From an uncultured Prevotellaceae bacterium (GTDB lineage: Bacteria > Bacteroidota > Bacteroidia > Bacteroidales > Bacteroidaceae): 64,000 nucleotides of DNA. The position numbers and the translations under genes were made by a program. Location: NCBI GenBank assembly GCA_902769705.1, contig CACXPX010000011.1:1-64000 (forward strand), written 5' to 3'. The number at the start of each line of letters is the position of its first letter. Within the stretch, counting starts at the first letter, position 1. This document shows, piece by piece, positions 48,106 through 57,061 of the stretch. The notes under the pieces were generated by a model. It did not search any database, had not been told where the DNA came from, and was given only the letters and a program-made list of their open reading frames with translations.

Positions 48106-48588
48106 ATGACGTTGCAAGTTTCAATAAATTCTGAAAAATATTTACAAAAATGTAAGAAGAATGAAGAAATGCGAAGAAAACGCAAGGAGCAGCAAAGTGT
48201 TAAAAATGATTCACAATCTGATGAGCCGCGCGCGTACGCGATAAATGATAATGATAATGATAATGATAATGAAAATGATATTATCAAAAAAGAAGAAAAA
48301 AAAGAAAGCAAAGAAGAAAAAATTCAGAATTTCGTAAAATATTGGAATTCTTGTATTGACTCCACAGGCAGCCGTATGAAGAAGATTAAGGCAATCACGC
48401 CTGAGCGGAAAGCGAAAATTGAAATCATCATGAAGACGTTTCCCGCCGAGTCGGCAGCGCAAGCAATTGCCAATGCGATGCGTTCGCCATACTGCAATGG
48501 TGAGACCCAACGGCGGCTGAAACCCGTGGACTTCGACTGGCTGATGCGTTTAGACAATTTCACAAAAGCGTTGGAGGGAGCATTGTAA
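48106..48588 (+). pseudogene. Possible C-terminal remnant of a replication-initiation-like protein (DUF4373/DnaD-like tail)
   Basis: 160 aa if translated from 48106. A lysine-rich start is followed by a linker of Asn-Asp pairs encoded by (GATAAT)n (48247-48283) and a globular end with MKKIKAITPERKAKI and DFDWLMRLDNFTKALEGAL. This layout, an acidic Asn/Asp linker before a FDWL...NFxKxLEG end, is typical of the C-terminus of replication proteins on Bacteroidetes mobile elements. Here the N-terminal DNA-binding domain is missing and no mobile-element genes surround it. It could be a decayed fragment or a small free-standing gene; no promoter is evident. Confidence 0.45.
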
Positions 48589-48652
48589 CGTTAAATCTTC
48601 TTAATCGGGAAAACTTTGATGGTTTGCATGAAAAATATTGACATATTTTTTG

Positions 48653-48660
48653 TATCTTTG
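48653..48660 (+). promoter_or_regulatory. -7 element for the HU-like gene
   Basis: TATCTTTG in the context TTTTTTGTATCTTTGCAGCAC. It lies 102 nt upstream of the ATG at 48763, so the mRNA has a leader of about 95 nt. Confidence 0.55.
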
Positions 48661-48762
48661 CAGCACGAACGAAAGGATGGAAAACGCTGCCCATCCGCTT
48701 GTTCAAGCGCGCTAAAAGTGAACATGCAGCGAAGTGTTGAACCCGTAAATCTGTAAACAATC

Positions 48763-49212
48763 ATGGCTGTTATTTATCGCACTTATCAGGACAACCGCGA
48801 CGGGTCGTTGACTCAGGGTCAATGGTTCGGCCGTGCCGTGCATACTGGCACTTTCGACCTGAAGGCTATCGGCGAGGAGATTCAGGAGAACGTCTCTGTG
48901 AAATACTCTGACGTTGCTGCTGTGCTCATCGAGCTCATCAATGTGATGAACCGTCACCTGAACGCCTCTGAGGTTGTGAAGCTCGACGGCTTCGGCTCGT
49001 TCAAGATTGGACTGAAGACCAAGGGCTCGCTCCGCGAGGAAGACTTCACCGCTACGAAGAACATCGTTGGCGCACGTGTCAACTTCTTGCCGTTCTATAC
49101 GGTGGACACCGCAACGGGCAAACGCAACAAGCAGTTCATCAACGATGTATCGGTGAAGAACATCAAGGAAATGTTGCCCAAGCCTGAGGATGACGACGAC
49201 ACGAATCCTTAA
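48763..49212 (+). CDS. HU-family-like DNA-binding protein
   Basis: 149 aa, longer than classical HU (90 aa) and matching the HU-like proteins common in Bacteroidetes: VIYRTYQDNRDGSLTQGQWFGRAVHTG, VAAVLIELINVMNRHL, VKLDGFGSFKIGLKTKGSL (the beta-arm base) and an acidic tail PEDDDDTNP. It probably bends or coats chromosomal DNA. The long leader suggests strong expression, as is usual for such genes. A 22-bp repeat array begins 5 nt after the stop. Confidence 0.85.
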   Translation: MAVIYRTYQDNRDGSLTQGQWFGRAVHTGTFDLKAIGEEIQENVSVKYSDVAAVLIELINVMNRHLNASEVVKLDGFGSFKIGLKTKGSLREEDFTATKNIVGARVNFLPFYTVDTATGKRNKQFINDVSVKNIKEMLPKPEDDDDTNP

Positions 49213-49216
49213 CGGC

Positions 49217-49326
49217 ATAAGAAGCCCCATTTAAGACCGCAAGAGACCGCTTTTCAGTGCACCAAAAGCATCTTTTAACAGGCTTAGATGGAGCTTATAA
49301 CATCCTCAAAGGATGCCTCTAGGAAA
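49217..49326. repeat. 22-bp-period repeat array 4 (diverged)
   Basis: Five 22-nt units start at 49217, 49239, 49261, 49283 and 49305. Aligned, columns 4 (A), 6 (A), 12 (C), 14 (T) and 16 (T) are invariant, and the best unit has the near-palindrome AAAAG-CATC-TTTT. Beyond it, 49327-49537 contains short hairpins (GCCCC-ATA-GGGGC at 49424-49436; AATGCC-TAC-GGCATT at 49466-49480) and two copies of AGAAGCCCCAT, but no gene. Confidence 0.6.
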
Positions 49327-49537
49327 AAGCGCTCTTTGAAGCATTGGAACAAAACAGGATACCAGAAGCCCCATAGTTGTTCTCACACGGAGGGAGATTG
49401 TTTCTCACGCAGAACCGCGGAGAGCCCCATAGGGGCATGATTAGGGTAGCCAGCCACCCCTATCCAATGCCTACGGCATTATCCCCCAAGAAGATAACTT
49501 CCTGAGCGCAGCAGTAACGCCCTCATGCAAAATGACA

Positions 49538-50896
49538 TCAGGGGGCCGGGAGCAGTCCTGAGCGGATGGCTTGCATGACGTTGGCGGCTGGCCGCTGGTG
49601 GGCAAGTTCGCGTGCCATGAAGTCCATGTAGGGGGCGGCGTGGTGGTAGAACATCCGATAGCCTTCGCACAGATAATTGAGGCCGGGGTTGCCGTAGCGG
49701 TCGGTGGAGAATCGGTTGCGTGGACATTCGCCGTGGCATGCGAAGAGCACGTCGCACTCGCGGCATTGGCGGGGCAAGGCCTGATGCTTCAGCTGGCTGA
49801 AACGCTGCTGCTGGGGGCCGTAGAGCATCTCGACGAGGGTGTGCTCGCGGATGTTGCCCAGCCGATGGTCTGGGCGCACGAAGTGGTCGCACGAATAGAC
49901 GTCGCCGTCAGCCTCCATCACGGCGGCATGGCCGCACTCTTTGGCGTAGGCGCAGATGCCGGGTGTGACGCCCACCCAGTTGGCGAGTGTGCAGTCGAAT
50001 AGTTCGACATAGGTCTCGCCCACATCGCTCTGCACCCACTCGTCGAAGACGGCACAGAGGAAACGGCCCCATTCGCCTCCCTCAATGCCTCCGGATTTAG
50101 GGGCAAGGGGGGTGGAGCAAGGGGCAAGAGAATAGCTTTGTCGATTGGCGTTTCCTGCTCCTTGCTCCTTGTCCCTCTCGCCTGAAGAGTAATCGCTTGC
50201 TCCTTGCCCCTTGACCCTCTCGCCTGTAGAGTAATCTCTTGCCCCTTGCTCCTTGCTCCTTGCCCCTATTTCCCAAACAACGGGTGTGAACTGGAGGTAG
50301 GTGCAGTGGATGCGTTTGAAGAAACGGTAGAATTCGAGCGGGTGGGAGACGTTGGCACTGTTGACGGTGGCCATGGCGTTCCACTCGACGCCGTGCTTGC
50401 GCAGCAGCTGGACGGCTCGCAGGACGCTCTGCCAGGTGGGCTGGCCGCTGGCGGTGAGGCGGTAGTGGTCGTGGAAGGGTTGCGGCCCGTCGATGGAGAG
50501 GCCTACGAGGAAATGGTTTTCGGCAAGAAACTCGCACCACTCGTCGTCAAGCAGCGTGCCGTTGGTCTGCAGACAGTTGGCTATCTGCCGCCCCTGGGCA
50601 TAGCGCCGTTGCAGCGCGACAGCCTTGCGGTAGAAAGAGAGCGGTCGCAACGTGGGTTCTCCGCCATGCCAGGTGAAGAGCACCTCGGGCGTGGTTTGCG
50701 CCTCGATGTATTCTTTGGTGAATCGTTCGAGGAGGTCTTCGGACATGAGGCTCCCCTCTTCCCCCTTATGGGAGGAAGGATGACGGAGGTCGGCCGTTGG
50801 CAGATAATAGCAATATTGGCATCGAAGGTTGCATTTTGCCCCCACGGGCTTGAGCATCACGTAGAGCGGTCGGGCAAAAGGCGAAAGGGTTTTCAT
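49538..50896 (-). CDS. Anaerobic sulfatase-maturating enzyme (radical SAM/SPASM)
   Basis: 452 aa from the ATG at 50896 (MKTLSPFARPLYVMLKPVG), the family's usual beginning; the longer frame upstream is low-complexity repeat. The radical SAM cluster is CNLRCQYCY (C22, C26, C29), followed by FTWHGGEPTL. The C-terminal SPASM cysteines are in CAYAKECGHAAVMEADGDVYSCDHF and CRECDVLFACHGECPRN. It converts an active-site Cys or Ser of sulfatases to formylglycine without oxygen. About 55 residues between barrel and SPASM domain (DNA 50100-50265) are repeat-encoded, with two 14-residue units (DYSTGERVKGQGA-like). No sulfatase gene is in the window. Confidence 0.88.
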   Translation of the reverse strand: MKTLSPFARPLYVMLKPVGAKCNLRCQYCYYLPTADLRHPSSHKGEEGSLMSEDLLERFTKEYIEAQTTPEVLFTWHGGEPTLRPLSFYRKAVALQRRYAQGRQIANCLQTNGTLLDDEWCEFLAENHFLVGLSIDGPQPFHDHYRLTASGQPTWQSVLRAVQLLRKHGVEWNAMATVNSANVSHPLEFYRFFKRIHCTYLQFTPVVWEIGARSKEQGARDYSTGERVKGQGASDYSSGERDKEQGAGNANRQSYSLAPCSTPLAPKSGGIEGGEWGRFLCAVFDEWVQSDVGETYVELFDCTLANWVGVTPGICAYAKECGHAAVMEADGDVYSCDHFVRPDHRLGNIREHTLVEMLYGPQQQRFSQLKHQALPRQCRECDVLFACHGECPRNRFSTDRYGNPGLNYLCEGYRMFYHHAAPYMDFMARELAHQRPAANVMQAIRSGLLPAP

Positions 50897-51056
50897 GGGG
50901 TATGGGGTGTTAGGTGGTAGGTGGTAGGTGTTAGGTGGTAGGTGGTAGGTGTTAGGTGTTGGGTGGTAGGTGTTGGGTGTTGGGGGGGTAGCCATTAGCC
51001 ATTAGCCATCAACCATCAACCATTAGCCATCAGCCATCCCCCAACACCCATCACCC
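50897..51056. repeat. Low-complexity repeat tract upstream of the sulfatase maturase
   Basis: Dense variants of GGTGTTAGGTGGTAGGT run from 50897 to about 50990, then variants of CCATTAGCCATCAACCAT to 51040 and a final reversed CACCCAACA word. It occupies the whole gap to the beta-barrel gene and keeps a reading frame open by chance (PTPNTYHLPPNTYH). No promoter is visible in it. Confidence 0.8.
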
Positions 51057-51062
51057 AACAGC

Positions 51063-51794
51063 TTAGAGCTTAAACTTGTATCCGAAGGTGAAGACGAAGC
51101 TTTGGTTCTTGTTGTCCTTACCGTCGGGGTTGGCGATTTTGTTCACGGGCTTCAGTCCGATGTTGTAACGTGCATCAAGGACGATGTGGTCTCTGAACTC
51201 ATAAGAGATGCCCACAGGGATGGCGATGTCGAAATTCTCGTAGTTGCTCTTGATGCTACGGTTCATATCTGCATGCATGAATTCCTTGTTGCCATCGGCG
51301 GTGACTTGGGCGCTGAGGTGAGCATAGGTGAGGAATCCGAACTGCACACCGCTCTTCAGGGCGAGTCCTTTGTAGACGTAGAAGTTGGCGATGACGGGAA
51401 CGGCAACGTAACCGAGTGTGATCTTCGGATCTTGGATTCTGAACTTCACACCGTCTTGCTTGAACTTGAAGCTATCCCAACCGGTACCTTGAGCGAGGTA
51501 GCTGACACCTACGGAGAGTCCGAGCCACTTGGCGGCTTGGTATTCGAGGTCGAGTCCGATGGTTCCGCCACCGGCAGCTCCAGCCTCGAGATTTGTGTCC
51601 AGAATGTTGGTGGGCAGACCGCGCATGTAGCTGAACGAGTTTTCCAGCGTACCTACTTTGATGTCATTGGTATTGGAAAGAGAAGAGCCAGAAACTCCAC
51701 CCTTCACTTGAAGTGAGAATGTGCCAGGAGCGAACTGTGCGCTGGCACCGACTGTTGCCACCATCATGGCGGCGATGATAAATAGCTTTTTCAT
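51063..51794 (-). CDS. Outer-membrane beta-barrel protein (PorT/OmpX-like)
   Basis: 243 aa from the ATG at 51794, opening a signal peptide (MKKLFIIAAMMVATVGASA). Alternating aromatic/hydrophobic strands run to the end, including LEYQAAKWLGLSVGVSYLAQ, LGYVAVPVIANFYVYKGLAL, ISYEFRDHIVLDARYNIGL and the terminal FVFTFGYKFKL. The frame extends far upstream (52232) only as a shadow of the M16 peptidase gene. Probably a small barrel of eight to ten strands; role unknown. Confidence 0.8.
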   Translation of the reverse strand: MKKLFIIAAMMVATVGASAQFAPGTFSLQVKGGVSGSSLSNTNDIKVGTLENSFSYMRGLPTNILDTNLEAGAAGGGTIGLDLEYQAAKWLGLSVGVSYLAQGTGWDSFKFKQDGVKFRIQDPKITLGYVAVPVIANFYVYKGLALKSGVQFGFLTYAHLSAQVTADGNKEFMHADMNRSIKSNYENFDIAIPVGISYEFRDHIVLDARYNIGLKPVNKIANPDGKDNKNQSFVFTFGYKFKL

Positions 51795-51838
51795 TCGTTT
51801 TTGATTTTTTGTTTGAATACAAATCTTTAAATCGGCTG

Positions 51839-51846
51839 CAAAATTA
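51839..51846 (-). promoter_or_regulatory. -7 element for the beta-barrel gene
   Basis: Minus strand TAATTTTG (TAnnTTTG), 44 nt before the ATG. Confidence 0.45.
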
Positions 51847-51952
51847 CAAAAAATATCTTCCTCGGAGCGCGTCGGGGCCATTTTTTTTGGCTGACGGGCG
51901 TGTTTCTGACGGTTTTTTTGACAGAATGGTGCTCGGTTTGCATGATTTTCCT

Positions 51953-51960
51953 TATTTTTG
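51953..51960 (+). promoter_or_regulatory. -7 element for the M16 peptidase gene
   Basis: TATTTTTG matches TAnnTTTG, 29 nt upstream of the ATG at 51990. The in-frame ATG at 51900 lies before it and is rejected as start. Confidence 0.5.
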
Positions 51961-51989
51961 CAATCAGAAACCCGATAAAACGAAACGTC

Positions 51990-54899
51990 ATGAGAAAACT
52001 GGAAATGAAAAGCCTGAGGAGGATGCTGGCCGTGGCGCTGGCATGGGGGATGGCGTGCCTGGCATGGGCACAGACGGCCAAGCCGCTGGAGGTGAGAGAG
52101 ATGAAGCTGGGCAACGGCATGACCGTCTGGCTCAACGAAGACCACTCGCAGCCGAAGGTGTTTGGAGCCGTGGTGGTGAACGCTGGCGCCAAGGACTGCC
52201 CCAACACGGGCATCGCCCACTATTTTGAGCACATCATGTTCAAGGGAACCGACGAGATAGGAACCGTCAACTATGCGCAGGAAAAGCCTTGGCTCGACAG
52301 CATCGCGGCCGCCTACGACCGCCTCTCAGCCACAAAGGATGAGGCGCAGCGGCGGACTATACAGAAAGACATCAACCGCCTGAGCCAGAAGGCTGGTGAA
52401 TATGCCATTCCCAACGAGTTCAACTCGCTCATCTCGCGCTATGGCGGCAGTGGACTGAACGCCGGCACCTCATACGACTTCACGTTCTATTACAACATGT
52501 TCACGCCGCAATACATGGAACACTGGTGCCAGCTGAACAGCGACCGGCTCATCAACCCCGTCTTCCGCATGTTCCAAGGCGAGCTGGAGACCGTCTACGA
52601 AGAGAAGAACAGGGCCAGCGACGACATGACAACCTCGCTGCGCGAGACCGTGTTCAAGGAGCTCTTCGGCACGCAGCCCTACGCCTACCCCGTCATCGGG
52701 AGCACCGAGAACCTGAAGAACCCCAAGCTCTCGGACATGAAACGGTTCTATGAGCAATATTACGTGGGAAGCAATATGGGGCTGATTCTCTGCGGCGACT
52801 TTCAGGCTGACGACATCATGCCGCTGCTGGAGCGCACCTTCGGACGCATTCCGCAAGGCGTGAAGCCCACACGGCAGAAGTCGGCCATGCCCGACATCCT
52901 GCAGGAGCGCACCGTGGAAGTGAAACTCCCCGTCCCACTCGTGAGCATGGAGATGCTGGCCTTCAAGGGCGTGACCGACTTTGAGCCCGACGCCAACGCG
53001 CTCGCTTTGGCTGCCCAAATGCTCAGCAATGGCAATGCTGGAATGCTCGACTCGCTGATGAACGAAGGTGTGCTAATGGCAGGGGCCATCACTCCTGCCA
53101 GCCTCAACGATGCCGGCGCGTTGCTCTTGATAGTGGTACCTAATCTCTTGTCGAAGACACAAAAGGCGGAAGACGCCTGCATGGAACAGCTGAGACGCGT
53201 GGCGAACGGCGACTTCAGCGACAAGGCGTTCGAATCGCAAAAACAAAAGGCCTACCGCGAGGCGTTCCGCGACCTCGAAACCATCGGCAAGCGTGCCCAA
53301 ACGATGGTGGAGGTGATGTCGTCGGGACACACGTGGCAACAGTATATCGACAAAATAAACGCCATCGAGAAGCTGACCAAGGCCGACGTCGTGGCTGCCG
53401 CCAAACGGTATGTCAACTCGCCCTTCATCCGATTCAAGAAGAAATACGGCAACACGGACAAAGACAAGATGAGACAGCCCGACTACACGCCCGTAAAGCC
53501 CAAGAACAAGAATGCCGAGTCTGAATATGCCAAGCGGCTGGCACAGTTGCCCGTGAGGGATGTCGAACCCCGGCTCATCGACTTCGACAACGATGCCACA
53601 ACCATTCTGTTGGGCGGGCAGGCAACGCTCTATACGGTGAAGAATCCAGTGAATGACTTGTTCGAGCTGGAAGTGATCTACAATCGAGGCGAGAAGGCCG
53701 ACCCGCGTCTGTCGGCAGCAGCAGCATTGCTCAACGCCATCGGCACCGACTCGCTGACACGCCAGCAGTTGGGAGCCGCCCTTGAGGTTTATGGAGCCGA
53801 CATGACTTTCGAGAGCAGCAGCTCTTCTGTCACGATGAACGTGACGGGCGTGGACAAGAATTTCGACGCCGTCATGCAAATCGTTGGCAACTTTCTGCGC
53901 CACATGAAGTCGGACGCAAAGGCGCTGAAGAAAGTGAAAGATGCCCTGAAGGCTGAAGAGAAGACGCTGGCTGAAGAGAACAGCGACGTGTTGAAAGCCA
54001 TGATGCAAAAGGTGATGTATGGCGACAAATCGACCATGCTGAACCGACTGACCTATAAAGAGGTGAAGCCGATGACGGGTGAGGAAATGCTGGAAGCCTT
54101 CAAAGCTGCGCAAGGAAGCACTTGCACCATCACCTACAGCGGAACGCTCGACAGCCGGAAGGTGGAGAATGTTGTGCGCGCCGCCATTCCCGTGGAACGC
54201 TCGACAGCCGCTTTCGTCGATTACTCTGACGATGTGGTGAACTACAGTTCTCCTATGGTGTTTGTTTACGATATGCCTAAAGCACGCCAGACGCTCTTCT
54301 CCACCTATGAGCAACTGCGACCTCTGCCCTCGAAACAAGCACGCATACCAGCCAACCTGCTCGAACAGTATTTCGGTGGCGGCATGTCATCGGTGTTGTT
54401 CCAAGAAGTGCGCGAATTCCGCTCTATGGCCTATAGCGTGGGAAGTTCGCTGCGTACACGTTCAAGCAAGAGAAGCCCCAACTCGCCAGTAGGATTCGTG
54501 TCAGTCGTCGGGACGCAGGGCGACAAGGCCATGAGCGCCATTGCATTGGTCGACTCGTTGCTGAAAGACATGCCTCTGATTGAGAAGAATTTCGAGAGTG
54601 TCCGGCAGGAACTGATTAATGACATCAGCAACGATTTCCCATCGTTCAGAACGATTGGCACCACGATTGCCTCCTCACGGCTTTACGGATGGACCGAGGA
54701 CGTTAACACCGGGCGCGCCGCCATGTATCGGAATGCCACCATGGACGACATGAGGAAGTATTATGAGGAAAACATCAAGAACCACTCCAATAACAGAGTG
54801 ATTGCCATTGTCGGCAGCAAGAAGAAACTGAACCTCAAGGAGCTTGAGAAATACGGAAAAGTGGTGCTCCTGAAAGAAAAAGATTTGTTCAAAAAGTAA
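51990..54899 (+). CDS. M16 family zinc peptidase (insulinase-like, fused two-half form)
   Basis: 969 aa from the ATG at 51990, with a signal peptide (RRMLAVALAWGMACLAWAQ). The inverted zinc motif HxxEH is HYFEH (H77, E80, H81) with the distal glutamate in ELETVYEEKNRASDD. Residues about 30-480 are the active half, and about 540-960 a second M16 fold without a zinc motif (DDATTILLGGQATLYTVKNP, FEVYGADMTFESSSSSVTMN). The halves normally close around a peptide. It probably degrades peptides in the periplasm. Convergent with the S41 peptidase. Confidence 0.9.
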   Translation: MRKLEMKSLRRMLAVALAWGMACLAWAQTAKPLEVREMKLGNGMTVWLNEDHSQPKVFGAVVVNAGAKDCPNTGIAHYFEHIMFKGTDEIGTVNYAQEKPWLDSIAAAYDRLSATKDEAQRRTIQKDINRLSQKAGEYAIPNEFNSLISRYGGSGLNAGTSYDFTFYYNMFTPQYMEHWCQLNSDRLINPVFRMFQGELETVYEEKNRASDDMTTSLRETVFKELFGTQPYAYPVIGSTENLKNPKLSDMKRFYEQYYVGSNMGLILCGDFQADDIMPLLERTFGRIPQGVKPTRQKSAMPDILQERTVEVKLPVPLVSMEMLAFKGVTDFEPDANALALAAQMLSNGNAGMLDSLMNEGVLMAGAITPASLNDAGALLLIVVPNLLSKTQKAEDACMEQLRRVANGDFSDKAFESQKQKAYREAFRDLETIGKRAQTMVEVMSSGHTWQQYIDKINAIEKLTKADVVAAAKRYVNSPFIRFKKKYGNTDKDKMRQPDYTPVKPKNKNAESEYAKRLAQLPVRDVEPRLIDFDNDATTILLGGQATLYTVKNPVNDLFELEVIYNRGEKADPRLSAAAALLNAIGTDSLTRQQLGAALEVYGADMTFESSSSSVTMNVTGVDKNFDAVMQIVGNFLRHMKSDAKALKKVKDALKAEEKTLAEENSDVLKAMMQKVMYGDKSTMLNRLTYKEVKPMTGEEMLEAFKAAQGSTCTITYSGTLDSRKVENVVRAAIPVERSTAAFVDYSDDVVNYSSPMVFVYDMPKARQTLFSTYEQLRPLPSKQARIPANLLEQYFGGGMSSVLFQEVREFRSMAYSVGSSLRTRSSKRSPNSPVGFVSVVGTQGDKAMSAIALVDSLLKDMPLIEKNFESVRQELINDISNDFPSFRTIGTTIASSRLYGWTEDVNTGRAAMYRNATMDDMRKYYEENIKNHSNNRVIAIVGSKKKLNLKELEKYGKVVLLKEKDLFKK

Positions 54900-55027
54900 A
54901 CTAACGTATTCCAGAAAAAAAGCTTTCGCTTCTGGCTTCTTACCTATAAGGAATCGCCCCGCACCGACCTTCTTCGTCAATGCAGGGCGATTTGCATACA
55001 TTCTATTTCTCGATTTTTCTTTACTGC

Positions 55028-56674
55028 CTAAGGCCTGAGAATCTTTTCGTATTCTTCTGGCGTATTAATCAACCGCTCAGCCTCGCGCAACTGCTTGTCC
55101 CAAAGGAACGAGTTTTCTATCGTTCCGCGCTGGTAATAATAATTGTGAACAATGTTATTGGCCAGCAGTTGCATCAATGTCTGCTTGTTATAATCAAGGT
55201 CTTTTGCCACATTGTGCTTCAGTTTGGCGCGCAAGTTCTCGAAATCGGTGCGGGCGTCGTCGTAATAGCCCTCAAAACGTGCCAGCTTCTCCAAGTTGTC
55301 GAGATAAGTCTCCGTAGAGCGATCATATTTGAAGTTGCTTTTCAACACGCGTTGCTTGAACTCTTCGTAGTCGGCATCTGTCAACTTGAACGATGCGGCT
55401 GGCGCAATTGTGGGATGCTTGGCCACATAGTCGAGCTCATAGTTCAGCATCACCTCTGCCGAGTCGAGATAAGCCAGATTGGCAACAAGGTTGGTCATGG
55501 AGTCGGCTTTCAGCTCCACGTCGGGCTTGATGCCACCGCCATCGCGAACCTCGCGGCCTCCCTGCGTATAGAAGACACGTGTCAGCGAGTCGGGCACATG
55601 CTCAACATACCCTCCCCGGGCGTGCTTATAGTTGATAGCCTGAATGCAACGCCCACTGGGGATATAATATTTGCTGGTGGTCAGCTTCAGCGAACCGTTA
55701 TACGGTAGGTCCATAGTCACTTGAACCAAGCCTTTTCCATACGTGCGTGTACCTAAGATAACTGCTCGGTCCAAGTCTTGCAGTGCACCACTCGTGATTT
55801 CGCTGGCGCTCGCCGTATCATCGTCTACCAGGACAACTAACGGCATTACCGTGTCGATGGGCTCCACGGTTGTCTTGTAATCGCGATTCATCTGCTGCAG
55901 TTTGCTTCGGTTCGAGACAATCAATTGGCCTTTTGGCACGAACATGTTCACAATGTTGACCGCTTCCTGTTCTGAGCCACCGCCATTGCCACGAAGGTCC
56001 AGAACCAGGCCACGCATCCCTTGTCGGCGCAATTCGAGAACTGCGCGTCGCACATCGCGGGCTGAGCCTTCGGTGAATGAATTCAAATTGATATAGCCTA
56101 TTCCTCCCGGTCGCATGCCGTAAAACGGCACCGACGGCATCTGAATAGCCCTGCGGGTCAGCTTCATCTTCATCGTCTTGCCTGTGGAAGGCCGCAGAAT
56201 CTTAATCATGAAACTCGTTCCGGCATCGCCACGCAGGTGGTCGCTCACATAGCTCACATCCTTATCGCTCATGTCTTCATCGTCAATGGCCAATATCACA
56301 TCGCCCCGTTTCAAACCCGCTTCTGCAGCAGGCATCCCTTCGTAAGGCTCGGAGATAATCACGCGGTTGTCTTTCAAGTTCTTTCGAATGACCGAGCCCA
56401 CGCCAGCATACGTGCCCGTACGCAGTTCACGAAGGTCCTTCATGTCGTCCGAAGTGTAGTAGACCGTGTAAGGATCCAAACTCCTGAGCATCGCCCTAAT
56501 GCCATTTCCCAGCACCTCGTTAGCGTCCAACGTATCGACATACATCATGTCCAAATGCTTGTAAATCACATTCAGCACGTCAAGATTCTTGGCGACATCG
56601 AAATTGTGGTCTTTCTGCTGGGCCATCACAGGAATAGATAACAGCACCAACAGATGAAGAAAAAGTCGTTTCAT
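55028..56674 (-). CDS. S41 family C-terminal processing peptidase (Ctp/Prc-like)
   Basis: 548 aa with a signal peptide (FLHLLVLLSIPVMA). Domains: N-terminal helical cap (25-75, DPYTVYYTSDDM), PDZ domain (about 90-175, GVGSVIRKNLKDNRVIISEPYEGMPAAEAGLKRGD region), and the S41 catalytic core with GLVLDLRGNGGG, catalytic Ser in DDDTASASEITSGAL and Lys in GTRTYGKGLVQ. A C-terminal helical extension (450-548) follows. A periplasmic serine protease acting on C-termini; the natural substrate here is unknown. Confidence 0.92.
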   Translation of the reverse strand: MKRLFLHLLVLLSIPVMAQQKDHNFDVAKNLDVLNVIYKHLDMMYVDTLDANEVLGNGIRAMLRSLDPYTVYYTSDDMKDLRELRTGTYAGVGSVIRKNLKDNRVIISEPYEGMPAAEAGLKRGDVILAIDDEDMSDKDVSYVSDHLRGDAGTSFMIKILRPSTGKTMKMKLTRRAIQMPSVPFYGMRPGGIGYINLNSFTEGSARDVRRAVLELRRQGMRGLVLDLRGNGGGSEQEAVNIVNMFVPKGQLIVSNRSKLQQMNRDYKTTVEPIDTVMPLVVLVDDDTASASEITSGALQDLDRAVILGTRTYGKGLVQVTMDLPYNGSLKLTTSKYYIPSGRCIQAINYKHARGGYVEHVPDSLTRVFYTQGGREVRDGGGIKPDVELKADSMTNLVANLAYLDSAEVMLNYELDYVAKHPTIAPAASFKLTDADYEEFKQRVLKSNFKYDRSTETYLDNLEKLARFEGYYDDARTDFENLRAKLKHNVAKDLDYNKQTLMQLLANNIVHNYYYQRGTIENSFLWDKQLREAERLINTPEEYEKILRP

Positions 56675-56700
56675 ATTCTTAATTCATGATTAATCGACTG

Positions 56701-56708
56701 CAAAAATA
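56701..56708 (-). promoter_or_regulatory. -7 element for the S41 peptidase gene
   Basis: Minus strand TATTTTTG, 26 nt before the ATG at 56674. Confidence 0.5.
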
Positions 56709-56789
56709 CGATAATAAAGCCATATAAAGTGCAACTCACACCTTTTTTTATCATTATTTTGCGATATATCGAAAAAAAACATCAAAAAA

Positions 56790-56821
56790 TTTGGCGGAAT
56801 AAAAAAAACATCGTAATTTTG
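56790..56821 (+). promoter_or_regulatory. Promoter of tRNA-Asn
   Basis: TTTG (56790-56793), 20-nt spacer, TAATTTTG (56814-56821), ending 23 nt before the tRNA. Confidence 0.75.
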
Positions 56822-56844
56822 CATCCGCAATCGAAAAAAAGACT

Positions 56845-56918
56845 GCTTCAGTAGCTCAGTTGGTTAGAGCACCTGACTGTTAATCAGGGGGTCGTTGGTT
56901 CAAGCCCATCCTGAAGCG
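56845..56918 (+). tRNA. tRNA-Asn (anticodon GTT)
   Basis: 74 nt. Acceptor GCTTCAG/CTGAAGC, D arm AGCTCAGTTGGTTAGAGC, anticodon loop CTGTTAA (GTT), T arm TTGG-TTCAAGC-CCAT. CCA not encoded. A single-gene transcript with its own promoter and terminator. Confidence 0.95.
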
Positions 56919-56930
56919 CCTTAAAAATCA

Positions 56931-56963
56931 AGGAGTTAGATTTCTCTAACTCCTTTTTCTTTT
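56931..56963 (+). terminator. Rho-independent terminator of tRNA-Asn
   Basis: Perfect 10-bp stem AGGAGTTAGA (56931-56940) with TCTAACTCCT (56945-56954), loop TTTC, then TTTTCTTTTT. Confidence 0.9.
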
Positions 56964-57061
56964 TCCCTCTAGGGACACCACGGGAACTAGCAAGTTCTCA
57001 TTGAGACTCAGCCGATAATTTGGATTCTCTTTATTTCGCATCCAAAAAGTCTGCATTTTGA

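Noticed and set aside
50897..50995. N-terminal extension of the sulfatase maturase (PTPNTYH repeats)
   Set aside because: It is the chance translation of a GGTGTTAGGTGG repeat tract; the conserved start is at 50896.
54952..54992. AATCGCCC/GGGCGATT hairpin between the M16 and S41 genes
   Set aside because: Long 25-nt loop and no adjoining T run; may be a weak terminator but is not supported.
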